DNA of 64,000 nt from JAPXRI01 sp033813635 (GCA_033813635.1 JAPXRI010000008.1:36220-100219); one strand, 5' to 3'. Shown: positions 44,622-53,790, counted from the first letter of the stretch. The notes: generated by a model from the letters alone, not told the origin. Numbers and translations: made by a program.

Positions 44622-45524
44622 TTAGCTTGCCAGGCTCTCGTAGATAACGGCGAGGTTGGAGGACATGCGCTCGAGGAAGGATCTGCCGTCCTCGCTACCC
44701 GCCATCGTGAAGATCGTCTTGATCTGGGCGCCGACCTCTTCCGCCAGCGTTCTCGAAATCTCCGGGCTCGCCAGCTCCTCGGCAAAGACCGTGGTGATGC
44801 CGTGCTCCCTGCAGTAGTCCACCAGCTCGGCGAGCTTTTGCATGCTGGGCTCGCCGGTGGCGAAGACGTCCTCGACGCTTTGCTGTTCGAGCCCGAAATC
44901 CCGGCAGAGATAGGCAAACGCCGCGTGCCCGGTTACGAAGCGCCTTTCGGATAGCCCGGCGAATTTGGCGGAATACTCGGCATAGAGGCTTTCGAGCTGC
45001 GCGACGTACTCCGCGCAGTTTTTCTCATATAGTTCCGCGTTGTCCGGGTCGGCGCCGACGAGCGCGTTTTTGATGTTTATGACCTCGATTTCCGCGGCTT
45101 TCGGGCTCAGCCAGAGATGGGGGTCGTACTGCCCGTACTCGCCGGCCGCCTCGGCGTCGCCGCTGACAATCGGCTCGGCGCCGTCGGAGGCGTTGACAAC
45201 GACGAGGCTTTCATTCTCCGCGGCGGAGACCGCCTTCTCCGCCCAGGGCTCCATTCCCAGGCCGTTGTAGACGAAGACATCGGCCGTGCCGAGGCCGGCG
45301 AGGTCCCGCGCTGTCGGCTCGAAGGCGTGGGGCTCTGTCCCGTCCGGTATAATCGTCGAGACGTCCACCCTGTCCTGCCCGACGGCCAGGGCGAACTCCT
45401 TGAGCGCGTTAAAGCTGACCAGGACCTTGAGCCTTCCGTCGTCGCCGCAGTCCGATTTTCCGCAGGCGGCAAGGCCTGTCAGCGCGATAAGGCAGAGGAC
45501 GATCAAAAAAAACCGTTTTTTCAT
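44622..45524 (-). CDS. znuA: Metal ABC transporter substrate-binding lipoprotein (ZnuA-like)
   Basis: 300 aa from the ATG at 45524 (AGGAG before it). Lipoprotein signal peptide with lipobox LTGLAAC (Cys about 21). Cluster A-I (zinc/manganese) features: PHAFEPTARDLAGLGTADVFVYNGLGMEPW with a metal-binding His, QYDPHLWLSPKAA (DPHxWL), GHAAFAYLCRDFGLEQ with the third His, and a C-terminal Glu/Asp region (FAEELASPEISRTLAEEVG). It delivers Zn (or Mn) to the permease encoded divergently. It lacks the His-rich loop of many ZnuA. Confidence 0.88.
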   Translation of the reverse strand: MKKRFFLIVLCLIALTGLAACGKSDCGDDGRLKVLVSFNALKEFALAVGQDRVDVSTIIPDGTEPHAFEPTARDLAGLGTADVFVYNGLGMEPWAEKAVSAAENESLVVVNASDGAEPIVSGDAEAAGEYGQYDPHLWLSPKAAEIEVINIKNALVGADPDNAELYEKNCAEYVAQLESLYAEYSAKFAGLSERRFVTGHAAFAYLCRDFGLEQQSVEDVFATGEPSMQKLAELVDYCREHGITTVFAEELASPEISRTLAEEVGAQIKTIFTMAGSEDGRSFLERMSSNLAVIYESLAS

Positions 45525-45596
45525 GCAATTGACTCCTAAAAGAGAGCGGGCGCGGCGAGACCCGGAGCACGCGCATTTTCCGCGGATAAGTTTCCC

Positions 45597-45626
45597 TTGA
45601 AAATGCAACCTATTTGCATTTATAAT
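45597..45626 (+). promoter_or_regulatory. Promoter of znuCB
   Basis: TTGAAA (45597-45602), 18-base spacer, TATAAT (45621-45626). Confidence 0.7.
45601..45621. promoter_or_regulatory. Probable metalloregulator (Zur-type) operator
   Basis: Inverted repeat AAATGCAA-N5-TTGCATTT (45601-45608 and 45614-45621), perfect arms. It fills the space between -35 and -10 of the znuCB promoter in the znuA/znuCB divergent region, so a bound repressor would block RNA polymerase. The regulator is not in the window, and the sequence does not equal the best-known Zur boxes. Confidence 0.6.
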
Positions 45627-45663
45627 ATATAAGGACGGATAATTTGTCAAGTTGAAAGCCGGT

Positions 45664-46341
45664 ATGCCTATGGTCAAAGCGGAGAACCTTTATTTTTCAT
45701 ATATCGGGCGCGCGCCGTTTATACTGGACGGCATCGACCTTGAAATACGCCGGGGGGAGTACGTCTCGGTGGTGGGCGAGAACGGCAGCGGGAAAAGCAC
45801 GCTGATGCGCCTGATTCTGAATTTTCTGAAGCCCACGGGAGGAACGGTTGTCTGCGAGTCGAAGAGGACGGGCTATGTCCCGCAGAAAAACGACGACAAC
45901 AGCTCGGGCTTTCCGATCACGGTTTTTGAGGTGCTTAACTCCTACCGGCGGCTTTTAAAGCTTTCGGACAGGGGAGTTGTCCGCGAGAGCCTTGAAAGGG
46001 TCGGCCTGTCGGGCTTTGAAAACGCCCTTGTGGGAAATCTGTCGGGCGGGCAGAGGCAAAAGCTGCTGATCGCCCGGGCTCTTCTCGGAGAGCCGGACCT
46101 TCTGATACTGGACGAGCCCTCCACCGGTGTGGACGCCGGCAGCCAGAAGGAGATTTACGGTCTTTTGAAAAGGCTGAACACGGAGCGGGGGATCACAATC
46201 GTCTCCGTTGAGCACAACCTGGACGCCGCGGTGGGGAACTCCACGCTGATCTACCATTTAAAAAACGCCCGCGGGCATCTGTGCACGCCGGAGCAATACG
46301 CGAACGAGTACCTCGGAAAGGGCGGAGACGGAAATGCTTAG
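45664..46341 (+). CDS. znuC: Metal ABC transporter ATP-binding protein (ZnuC-like)
   Basis: 225 aa from ATG 45664 (the frame can also start at TTG 45652 or ATG 45670; no strong ribosome binding site separates them). Walker A GENGSGKST, signature NLSGGQRQKLLIARAL, Walker B LLILDEPSTGVD, His-switch VSVEHNLD. ATPase of the zinc/manganese importer, cotranscribed with znuB, which it overlaps by eight bases. Confidence 0.9.
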   Translation: MPMVKAENLYFSYIGRAPFILDGIDLEIRRGEYVSVVGENGSGKSTLMRLILNFLKPTGGTVVCESKRTGYVPQKNDDNSSGFPITVFEVLNSYRRLLKLSDRGVVRESLERVGLSGFENALVGNLSGGQRQKLLIARALLGEPDLLILDEPSTGVDAGSQKEIYGLLKRLNTERGITIVSVEHNLDAAVGNSTLIYHLKNARGHLCTPEQYANEYLGKGGDGNA

Positions 46342-47149
46342 CTATGCTTTTATGCAGCGCGCGATTATTGTGTCCGTTTTCATCTCCGTTTTATGCCCCT
46401 GCATAGGCATTTTCCTCGTTCTCCGGAGGTATTCGATGATCGGGGACACCCTCTCCCACGCCTCCCTCGCCGGGGTCACGATCGGCCTCGCCTGCGGGCA
46501 GAACCCGGTGCTCGGCGCGTTTATCTTCACGTCGCTCTGCGGCGCGCTTATCGAGTTTCTGAGAAAGTATTTTAAAAAATACACCGACCTGATTCTGGCG
46601 ATCGTGCTGGCTTTAAGCGTTGGCACCGCGATAACGATCATCAGCTCGGGCAGGCTGCACGCGAACGCGGACGCCTTTCTGTTCGGGAGCATCCTGACCG
46701 TGACGGATACGGACCTGGCGATGGTGCTGGGCTTAAGCGTGCTCTCCGTACTGGCGCTCATATTCCTGTACCACCGGATGGTCTATATCGCCTACGACGA
46801 GGACGCCGCGCGGGTTGCCGGCGTAAGGGTCGGGCTTATCAACTATGTTTTCGCCGTGCTCGTCGCCTGCGCGATCTCGGTTTCGATCCGGATCGTCGGC
46901 GTGCTTGTATTGAGCTCGATGATCGCACTGCCCGTCGCGACGGCGCTGCAGCTGGGAAAGGGCTTTAAGACCACGCTCCTCTTCTCGGTCCTATTCAGCG
47001 TGGCGGACATCATGCTCGGGCTGTTTGTCTCCTACTACCTAGACGTAGCCCCCGGCGGCTTCACCGCGCTCGTCTCAGTCGTCGTGCTGGTGCTGGTGCT
47101 GCTCGGGAAAAGGATTTTGTCGGCGGGGTGGAGATTTAATAATGGCTAA
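46334..47149 (+). CDS. znuB: Metal ABC transporter permease (ZnuB-like)
   Basis: 271 aa, ATG after GGGCGGAGACGGAA, inside the 3' end of znuC. ABC-3 family membrane protein with eight or nine hydrophobic segments; MIGDTLSHASLAGVTIGL is the hallmark segment 2, and LVLSSMIALPVATALQLGKGFKTTLLF follows near the end. Forms the Zn (or Mn) channel with ZnuC and takes metal from ZnuA. Confidence 0.92.
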   Translation: MLSYAFMQRAIIVSVFISVLCPCIGIFLVLRRYSMIGDTLSHASLAGVTIGLACGQNPVLGAFIFTSLCGALIEFLRKYFKKYTDLILAIVLALSVGTAITIISSGRLHANADAFLFGSILTVTDTDLAMVLGLSVLSVLALIFLYHRMVYIAYDEDAARVAGVRVGLINYVFAVLVACAISVSIRIVGVLVLSSMIALPVATALQLGKGFKTTLLFSVLFSVADIMLGLFVSYYLDVAPGGFTALVSVVVLVLVLLGKRILSAGWRFNNG

Positions 47150-47324
47150 GCAGAAGGGTTAAGGACTGTGTAATAATCATTTCTTCTCTTTGCTTGCGTT
47201 CAAAGACCGGCTATAGATGACGGAGCAACCCCGGTTTGTACGGAGGCTTCCTCCCGATATTTCCCGCCATATGCTCTCCGGAAACTTAACCTTTTTCTTA
47301 ATCGCTGTTTTCGGCTTGTTCGTG
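47150..47324. other. Gene-free stretch downstream of znuB
   Basis: Nothing convincing was found before the repeat that starts at 47325. A minus-strand frame (47177-47404) begins inside the repeat and has no recognisable product. Confidence 0.4.
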
Positions 47325-47406
47325 TTGCTCGGAATAGAAAATGCCCCCTTTATTTTATGATTAACAGTGTTTTTTTCTTTCACTGTCTCTCTTAAAGGGA
47401 GCATAT
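47325..47406. repeat. Direct repeat, left copy (~82 bp)
   Basis: Nearly the same as 49403-49483; the last ~62 bases differ at one position. Internal hairpin potential: CCCTTT...AAAGGG at the ends of the core and ACAGTG...CACTGT inside. The repeat follows the minus-strand gene 47477-49207, as the right copy follows the gene 49544-50650. Confidence 0.85.
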
Positions 47407-47476
47407 TAAGAATCAGACTGCGAGGCTTTTGCCTGCTTTTCTAAAAAAACCGGCGGCAGTCCCGAGGAAGCGCTTA

Positions 47477-49207
47477 TCAGCCGCGCCAATCGGCGTTGAA
47501 CACAGACATATCATTGCCGTCGAGCATTTGCATTCGGTGATAAATCGTTGTGTGCGTATAGGCGGGAATTTCGCTGTGACCGAGCCTGCTGAGAACCTGA
47601 AATCTCGGCAGGATGGGCGCTGCGTAGCAGTAGTTGAACAGGGAATACTTGAAATATCCGTGTTTACGCAGCTGTTTTACGTAATCAGTTATTTCCTCTA
47701 CCGAAAGATCGCATGTGGAGCTTATGCTGGCGTAGAGCACAACATTTGTGCCGGCGAGCTCTTTTCGGAACAGGGCAAGACCGGCCAATTGTTTTTCAGG
47801 GTCGAAATCGTGATAACGGTCGAGAACTCTGCGCTGCTTCTTTACCGCGCGGTATTTATCGAGATCGATAAGACCGTCATCGGCTAGACAGCCGTCGAGG
47901 TTTTCAAATGATTCCATAATATCCTGGCAGATACAGTCGATCAGACCTGCGCGCGCCCATGCGCCGGTGTCAAGCCCAAGCCATTTGAGCTCGACAGGCG
48001 AATATCCGACGATGACGTTTACAGCAATGTGACGCTTCGCATACGCCTCGAGTTCATGGGTAAGCCTCTGCATGAACTCGGTCATGATTTCGCACCAGAT
48101 GCCGTTGAGCCTTTCGTCGGCAATCGGAAGACGATGCGGATCCAATCCGGGATAACGGGCGGCGAAACGTTCGAGTACGGGTTCGTCAAAGCCTATGTAT
48201 ACACCACGCTGGTATAAAAGGGATACGCCGTCAAAGCCGCAGTCGATAATTCTTTTTAGCTTTTCAATGAGCTCATCCTGTACTTCCCTGTAAGCATAAG
48301 AGCAGCAGCTGACCTTGCTTCCGTCGCGGTTCTTAATGAAATATTCAGGGTGGTCTTCGGAAAACGCGATCTGATTGTACTTGCTGCCGAGAGGCAAATG
48401 AAACGAACCCATGCACGCGCGATAACCGGCGAAGACCCTGATCCCGTATTTATGAAGAAGTTCGACGCGTTTTTTCTGCGCATCAAAAATCATCGGGCGG
48501 CAGCGGTAGAATGCGTGCGAGTAGCGAGAGTCAAAAATATTGTGGTCAAACGAGCCGTCATCATCGGGTGCGTCGAGCTCGGGAAAGACCTCGATGGTGC
48601 AGCATTCCGCGTCGGAAAATTTGAGAGAAGAGAAAGGCGTGAGAAAATCTTCGAGAGTATCAACGCCCTCATAAACGTAGGAGTCCGGGTCGAAATGCAG
48701 GTGTGTCACGCGGGGGCGGTCGCCGGACGCCTCTTTTTCATATTCGGCGATTTCTTCATCCGTCATCGGAACGCATCTGACCCACGCAAGAGTGCTGATG
48801 CAGGGGATCGCGGAACCGGGCTTTTTAAGATAAAGATCCTGTCCGTCGAGTTTAGCGTATCTCCAGAATGACTCCTGCACATATTCGTAATCCATCCAAT
48901 GATTGAACGGAATGCGGCGGTTGTCCGGAGACATGCTCCAATACGCGTCATCACCGCTTAATTTGACCTGGAGATAGTTTCTGCCGGGCATTCGTATAAG
49001 CCCGAGAAAGATTTTGTAATAGCCTTTCAATCCGAGGTCGAACTGCAGCGGTTCGGGGTGTGCCGGCTCACCGGCCATGAGCATGTTTCCTTCAATTTCG
49101 CCTGCCGCAAACGGGACGCGCTTCCATTGCTCCTGCCGGGCGACATCGCTAATGCTGCCTGGGTTTCTTGCCAGACGGTCGAGATTCGAAAAAATCGTTT
49201 CATGCAT
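47477..49207 (-). CDS. GHL10/GH10-like glycosidase domain protein
   Basis: 576 aa, start ATG after AAAAGGAGGCAGACAATC. Residues about 1-130 form a beta-rich N-terminal region (DLGLKGYYKIFLGLIRMPGRNYLQVKLSG). A TIM-barrel-like part follows: KKRVELLHKYGIRVFAGYRACMG (barrel strand with following helix), IIDCGFDGVSLLYQRGVYIGFDEP and HIAVNVIVGYSPVELKWLGLDTG, resembling uncharacterised GHL10/GH42-like families. No signal peptide. It is flanked by the two direct repeat copies and looks AT-richer than its neighbours. Hydrolase activity is inferred from fold. Confidence 0.55.
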   Translation of the reverse strand: MHETIFSNLDRLARNPGSISDVARQEQWKRVPFAAGEIEGNMLMAGEPAHPEPLQFDLGLKGYYKIFLGLIRMPGRNYLQVKLSGDDAYWSMSPDNRRIPFNHWMDYEYVQESFWRYAKLDGQDLYLKKPGSAIPCISTLAWVRCVPMTDEEIAEYEKEASGDRPRVTHLHFDPDSYVYEGVDTLEDFLTPFSSLKFSDAECCTIEVFPELDAPDDDGSFDHNIFDSRYSHAFYRCRPMIFDAQKKRVELLHKYGIRVFAGYRACMGSFHLPLGSKYNQIAFSEDHPEYFIKNRDGSKVSCCSYAYREVQDELIEKLKRIIDCGFDGVSLLYQRGVYIGFDEPVLERFAARYPGLDPHRLPIADERLNGIWCEIMTEFMQRLTHELEAYAKRHIAVNVIVGYSPVELKWLGLDTGAWARAGLIDCICQDIMESFENLDGCLADDGLIDLDKYRAVKKQRRVLDRYHDFDPEKQLAGLALFRKELAGTNVVLYASISSTCDLSVEEITDYVKQLRKHGYFKYSLFNYCYAAPILPRFQVLSRLGHSEIPAYTHTTIYHRMQMLDGNDMSVFNADWRG

Positions 49208-49402
49208 GATTGTCTGCCTCCTTTTGGCTGTGATTGATGCCGTGGATATCTATCCCGAGGTAGTTTAGCAAATCCGATTCGAGAAAGCAAGCAATATATG
49301 CAAATTACCGCTAATAAGCTTATAACAACAATCCGCAGAGAATGGCGCTAAAACGAAAAAAACGGAGCTGTTGTAATAACAACTTAGAAATTAAAGCCGC
49401 GC
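49208..49402. other. Upstream region of the GHL10-like gene
   Basis: A possible minus-strand promoter, TTGCTT-17-TAAACT with an extended TGC, lies about 60-90 bases upstream of the start codon. No gene. Confidence 0.35.
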
Positions 49403-49483
49403 TTGCTCGGCATAGAAATACTCCCTTTGTTTTATGATTAACAGTGTTTTTTTCTTTCACTGTCTCTCTTAAAGGGAGCATAT
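49403..49483. repeat. Direct repeat, right copy (~81 bp)
   Basis: Matches 47325-47406 in the same orientation, with GCTCGG(A/C)ATAGAAA at the left and AAAGGGAGCATAT at the right end. Confidence 0.85.
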
Positions 49484-49543
49484 CATTTTTTCAGGCCTGG
49501 GCTTTCTTTTCCTATATCTATCGGCTTTTAAAGCCGCCGCGCT

Positions 49544-50650
49544 TTAGTAGTGGACGCGCAGCAGGTAGAACTTCACGTCGGTCTTGTTCCAGCCGATGTC
49601 CCAGGGCACGCGGTAGCGGTCCACATTGTGGCAGTTTACCAGGGGGTAGCCCTTGGAGTCGACGCCGGTGACCACCGAGACATGGGTGATCTTGCCGTCC
49701 TCGGCGTACGCGATGATGTCCCCCGGCAGCAGCTTGTAGGCCGCCTTGTAGACCGACGCGTAGCTCCCGGCGGCGATCTGCGACGCCCTGCCGCTGTACA
49801 GCAGGAAGCGCTTCAGTCCGCCGGCCTTCAGCCAGTTGTAGTTGCCCTTGCCGTTTGCGTAATTCCAGGAGGTGGTTTTCCTGAAGCCGCCGCCCTCGAA
49901 CAGGACCTGGGAGGCGAAGTTCGCGCAGTCGCCCCCCTGGGGATTGTAGTCCGTGTAGTTTTTGTTGTAGGAGTAGCCGTATTCCGCGGTGGAGGCCGCG
50001 CCGCAGTACCGGTCGGCGTATTCGACGGCTTTTTTCCGCCTCTCGCCTATCGAGGAGAGGTCCGGCGGGGCCATCGAGGAGATGTACTCCGAAATTTCCA
50101 CCGCGAATTCCGCGTCCGGGACCTGGGAAAATGGGTCGGAGTACCACTCCCGGCTGACGACCCAAGCGTTTTCACCCTCGCCCGGGATCATATCGAGGGA
50201 ATGGCAGGTGCCGATGCGGAAAACATTCACCGTATCCAGGTCGTCGTCATAGGCGTAGGAGTACTCGTCGGAGGAGACGACGTAAAACGAATAGCCCCTC
50301 CCGACCTTTTTGATCCGCCTGATGGCAAAGCTGCTCTCGATGCCCAGCAGCGTCGCGTTTTGCTTTTCAAACCATTTGCCGAGCGCCTTCGATCGGTTTT
50401 TCTCGTTTTCGTACGCCCAGAGCCCGCTTTTCTCGGAGGTCAGGAAGGAGGCCTTCAGCGTGTCCAGATCGCCGCTTAAAACGCAGGTGTTCCGAAGCTC
50501 GAAGAAATCCCCGACGACCGGCTCCCACTGCTCGGTCTCCGCCGAGACCGCGGCGGAATACAGCCCGCTCGCGGAGAATAAAATCAGCGCGGCCAGAAGT
50601 ATATACAAAACGGAGGAAGAGAGCCCGAGGGCCTTTTTAACGTTAATCAT
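49544..50650 (-). CDS. Secreted Amidase_6-domain protein
   Basis: 368 aa, start ATG after GGGGAGCGGTTT. N-terminal signal peptide/membrane segment (LGLSSSVLYILLAALILFSASGLYSA, about 8-33). The C-terminal ~170 residues fit the putative amidase domain Amidase_6 (PF12671): KAVEYADRYCG, YNPQGGDCANFASQVLFEGGG (likely catalytic Cys), LLPGDIIAYAEDGKITHVSVVTGVDS (likely catalytic His) and LVNCHNVDRYRVPW. NlpC/P60-like papain fold, probably cutting amide bonds in cell wall peptides. Middle domain unknown. Confidence 0.82.
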   Translation of the reverse strand: MINVKKALGLSSSVLYILLAALILFSASGLYSAAVSAETEQWEPVVGDFFELRNTCVLSGDLDTLKASFLTSEKSGLWAYENEKNRSKALGKWFEKQNATLLGIESSFAIRRIKKVGRGYSFYVVSSDEYSYAYDDDLDTVNVFRIGTCHSLDMIPGEGENAWVVSREWYSDPFSQVPDAEFAVEISEYISSMAPPDLSSIGERRKKAVEYADRYCGAASTAEYGYSYNKNYTDYNPQGGDCANFASQVLFEGGGFRKTTSWNYANGKGNYNWLKAGGLKRFLLYSGRASQIAAGSYASVYKAAYKLLPGDIIAYAEDGKITHVSVVTGVDSKGYPLVNCHNVDRYRVPWDIGWNKTDVKFYLLRVHY

Positions 50651-50745
50651 AAACCGCTCCCCGAGTGCAAAATGATCATAACTATCTATATGAGAGCGGA
50701 ACGAAAAAAACGCATAAAAGGCGGGGTTTTAAGCCTGATTTTGCA

Positions 50746-52677
50746 TTATTCGAGAACCAGGATCACCGGATCGAGGGTGGGGCAGGGCAGCTCAAGGGTC
50801 AAGGTGCCGTTATCCTCGGAAAACGCAGTAGGTTCGAAGCTGCCTCCGGGCGTCAGATGGCTGATTATTTTGATTTTCCGGTCGGCGCAGAGGGTCAGGC
50901 GCTCAATCGGGTCGAGCCCGATGTTGAAGACCGCGCAGAAAATGCCGCCGCTGTCCAGATCAGCCGCCCGGAGATAGACCTCCGCGTCGCCGGGGTAATA
51001 GACCGGCAGCTCGCCCGCCGAGCGCATCATCTCAATAAGCTGTTGCTTTCGCGAATAGTTTAAAAAGCTGAACGCCTCCACTATATTGTAATTTGATCTC
51101 GGCGTTCCGCAGAAAACGAACGCCGTGCCGCCGCGGCGGTTGCGGTAAGCGGTCGTCCCGGCAAACAGACGCTTTATATGCCCGCCGTCGACGGTGTGGT
51201 ACACGGTCGAGATCTCGGCGGTGCCCTCGCCAGGGATCAGTTCCCGGAAATCTCTCTGCACGCTGCAGGCGTTGCCGCGGAACGGCAGGATCTCGCAGCT
51301 CGGCTGCTCGCCGATCCATTCCCGGACGACGACGCCCAGTTCCTCGCGGAAGCCGCGTCGAATGATATTCATCGCGGTGTCTGAGGCGAGGAACACCGGT
51401 CCGCCGAGCAGCTCCGCCAGCTCGCCGTCGGTGAACTGCTCGTCGCCGTTTCCCTCCAGACAGACAATGCCGCCGGGTTTCGGAGAAAAATACATCGGCA
51501 GCCCCAGGCGCTCGAGCACGCAGGAACTCCAGGCGTTTTCCCCGCTTGTGTTTTTCCGGTAATCAAAGCGGGGAGTATCGGTTACGGGGATTCTGCAGCC
51601 CCGCCAGGTCAGGCGCGGCAGTATTTCCGCGACCGCGCGGTAAAATCCCGCGTGGCTGCCGAGCACCTCCCGGTACGCTCTCCCGCTCTCCGGCTCAAAG
51701 GCACCGAGCCGGGTAATCCAGTGCTTCGCGCCCTTTGCGCCCTCCAGCAGCGTCCCGGTAAAATGGGTGTGCAGCGACATCGCACCGGTGCTGTAGCGGT
51801 TTTGGGGACAGGTGTCCGTCTCCGCGAGGACGATATCCACCTTGTTTTCCAGCTTCGCGACGGACTGCGCCGCGCGCAGGAAGGCGTTGCTGAAAAACCT
51901 CGCCCCGGCAGGGGCGTAATTTCCGTTATTGATCCGGACAACCCGGGGGTTGTTTTTACCGGCGAGTATTTCCGCGATTTCCGCGGCGCATTCCACGTTG
52001 TTTCCGACGCAGCAGTACGCGCCGGGAATCGAGGGGTCGACGGAATCGATGCCATCCCGCATCAGCCTGGCACAGGAGATAAGCGCGTCCTTCTGGGTCT
52101 CCACCATAATCCGGTTGTAGCGGTCGCCCTCCGCGCCCTCCGTATGAACGGCCTGCCAGACCTGCTCGCGGGTAAAATCGGTGTGGGCGCGGCGGTTGAA
52201 CTCGGTGATGTGCAGCGGACAGCCGCAGCCGCCGCCGGACCGCGCCGACATCAGGCGGAAATCGTCGTCCAGCATGATCGTATCGGGACGGCACGCCGCG
52301 ATTGTCGCGAACGCGTTCCGGATATACTCCCGAAAACCGCTGTCGTATGGACACACAATGCGTGCCGTTACGCCGGTGTCCAGCGCGGTAAACGGCTGAA
52401 AGGCGAACATCTCGCTGAGCACCCAGCCGTGCCCGATCGACGCCTGCACCAAAACCCCGCTGGGAAGGCCCATCTGCCGGAGCCTGTCGCGAAAGAGCCG
52501 GTATTTTCTGCACAGCGCGCCGGCCTTGTCAACCGGAGGATTGCCCTCCGGGACCAGCGTCATCATAAAGAGCGGACAGGTGGCGATGCCCTTTTGACAC
52601 AGCTCCCTGATATCCTGACAAATTTCCTCCAGATGCTCCGTGTCAAGGGGCATTATACTGTAAAGCAGCAAATCCAT
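50746..52677 (-). CDS. Unrecognised TIM-barrel-like protein, putative glycosidase
   Basis: 643 aa, start ATG after GAGGAGAAATT. The first ~300 residues look barrel-like: RDRLRQMGLPSGVLVQASIGHGW, ATIAACRPDTIMLDDDFRLMSARSGGGCGCPLHITEFNRR (acidic end of a strand), VDIVLAETDTCPQ (possible catalytic Glu). The GH42/DUF4434-like tone continues in ITRLGAFEPESG and a GATase-like strand region (GGPVFLASDTAMNIIRRG). A C-terminal beta domain ends in LELPCPTLDPVILVLE. No signal peptide. It is the last of three genes after the URO-D-family and BNR proteins. Family not assigned. Confidence 0.5.
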   Translation of the reverse strand: MDLLLYSIMPLDTEHLEEICQDIRELCQKGIATCPLFMMTLVPEGNPPVDKAGALCRKYRLFRDRLRQMGLPSGVLVQASIGHGWVLSEMFAFQPFTALDTGVTARIVCPYDSGFREYIRNAFATIAACRPDTIMLDDDFRLMSARSGGGCGCPLHITEFNRRAHTDFTREQVWQAVHTEGAEGDRYNRIMVETQKDALISCARLMRDGIDSVDPSIPGAYCCVGNNVECAAEIAEILAGKNNPRVVRINNGNYAPAGARFFSNAFLRAAQSVAKLENKVDIVLAETDTCPQNRYSTGAMSLHTHFTGTLLEGAKGAKHWITRLGAFEPESGRAYREVLGSHAGFYRAVAEILPRLTWRGCRIPVTDTPRFDYRKNTSGENAWSSCVLERLGLPMYFSPKPGGIVCLEGNGDEQFTDGELAELLGGPVFLASDTAMNIIRRGFREELGVVVREWIGEQPSCEILPFRGNACSVQRDFRELIPGEGTAEISTVYHTVDGGHIKRLFAGTTAYRNRRGGTAFVFCGTPRSNYNIVEAFSFLNYSRKQQLIEMMRSAGELPVYYPGDAEVYLRAADLDSGGIFCAVFNIGLDPIERLTLCADRKIKIISHLTPGGSFEPTAFSEDNGTLTLELPCPTLDPVILVLE

Positions 52678-52704
52678 AATTTCTCCTCTGTGCTGTGACC
52701 GATT

Positions 52705-53748
52705 TTATATCATCCACTCAACGGGCATGCGGAAGCCTCTCTCGAAGCTCTGCGCGATGGTCTCCTCGGAGTCGGGGTCGAATATTGTAGCGGCTATATA
52801 GCGCTCGGCGTCGGCGGCGTCGCAGTAGTAGTACAGCGCGACGAGCTTCCCGTCGCTTCTCTGGACCGCCCGGGGGTAGCCGATGTCCCAGCAGCCGGCG
52901 TCGGTGCGGAGCAGCGTGTCGTTTTTCCAGGTGCGTCCGCCGTCCGCGCTGTAGACGCAGCGGAGGCCGGCGGGCCTGCTGCGGTAGCCGTAGACGATGC
53001 AGAGCCTTCCGTCCCGCATACGGACGAGCGCCGGCGGGTTGCCGTTAAAGCCCGTGTATTTGACCGGCGTGCTGACAAAGCCGTAGCTTTTTCCGCCGTC
53101 CCGCGAGAGATAGCCGTCGATCCAGCAGACGCTTCTGAGCGGGGACGCGCAGCGCACCGCTACGAATATGTCGCCGTTTTCCAGTACCGCCGAGGCCGGC
53201 ATGATCGTGTAGCCCTCGGGCTCGTCGCCGATATAGGCCATAAGCGACCAGGTCACCCCGCCGTCAGCCGTTCTGACGGAGAAAACGCGGCCCTCGTCGC
53301 CGTTTTTCTTCGCGCCGCAGATAAAAAGGACGCATTCGGAGGCGGAGAGGATCTGATAGTCCGTGCGGCACATCAGGCGCGCGCCGATAAAATCGGGCAG
53401 CTTTTGCGGGCGGCTCCAGGTTTTTCCCCGGTCGTAGGAGTGCTGCCAGGCGTCTCCGGAGACGCGGAGCGCAAGGCCGGGGTTTTTAAAGTCCACAGGA
53501 GCGGCCGGAACGGCGTCCGAGACGACAAAGGGCTCGGGCGTCCAGGTTTCGCCTCCGTCCAGGCTTCGAGCCAGCGCGGTCTCGCCGGGGCGGGAGCGGT
53601 CGATCGCGTGCGTGTTGGGCCCGTTGAACTTAAACCAGCCCTTTGAAAAGCAGACAAGGAGCTCGTCTCCCCACCGCCACATGCCGTTGTTGGCGGGCCA
53701 GGCGCAAAAGCGGCCCTCTTCTCTGCATACGACTACGTTTCTCGCCAA
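52705..53748 (-). CDS. BNR-repeat sialidase-like protein
   Basis: 347 aa with a TTG start (AAGGTGA upstream); a GTG three codons earlier is possible but too close to the ribosome binding site. Five Asp-box repeats S/T-x-D-x-G-x-T/S-W/Y can be seen: SLDGGETW, SYDRGKTW, TADGGVTW, SRDGGKSY, SADGGRTW, as in six-bladed sialidases (GH33) and related exo-glycosidases. There is no signal peptide, so an intracellular exo-enzyme acting on imported oligosaccharide is possible. The Arg triad of GH33 was not fully verified. Middle gene between URO-D-family and TIM-barrel proteins. Confidence 0.65.
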   Translation of the reverse strand: MARNVVVCREEGRFCAWPANNGMWRWGDELLVCFSKGWFKFNGPNTHAIDRSRPGETALARSLDGGETWTPEPFVVSDAVPAAPVDFKNPGLALRVSGDAWQHSYDRGKTWSRPQKLPDFIGARLMCRTDYQILSASECVLFICGAKKNGDEGRVFSVRTADGGVTWSLMAYIGDEPEGYTIMPASAVLENGDIFVAVRCASPLRSVCWIDGYLSRDGGKSYGFVSTPVKYTGFNGNPPALVRMRDGRLCIVYGYRSRPAGLRCVYSADGGRTWKNDTLLRTDAGCWDIGYPRAVQRSDGKLVALYYYCDAADAERYIAATIFDPDSEETIAQSFERGFRMPVEWMI

Positions 53749-53790
53749 AAAAATCACCTTCCTTATGTTGTGTTGTAAACACCTCCGATT

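Noticed and set aside
47177..47404. 75-codon minus-strand frame starting in the left direct repeat
   Set aside because: The right repeat copy can be read the same way only for about 20 codons and then diverges; no support for translation.
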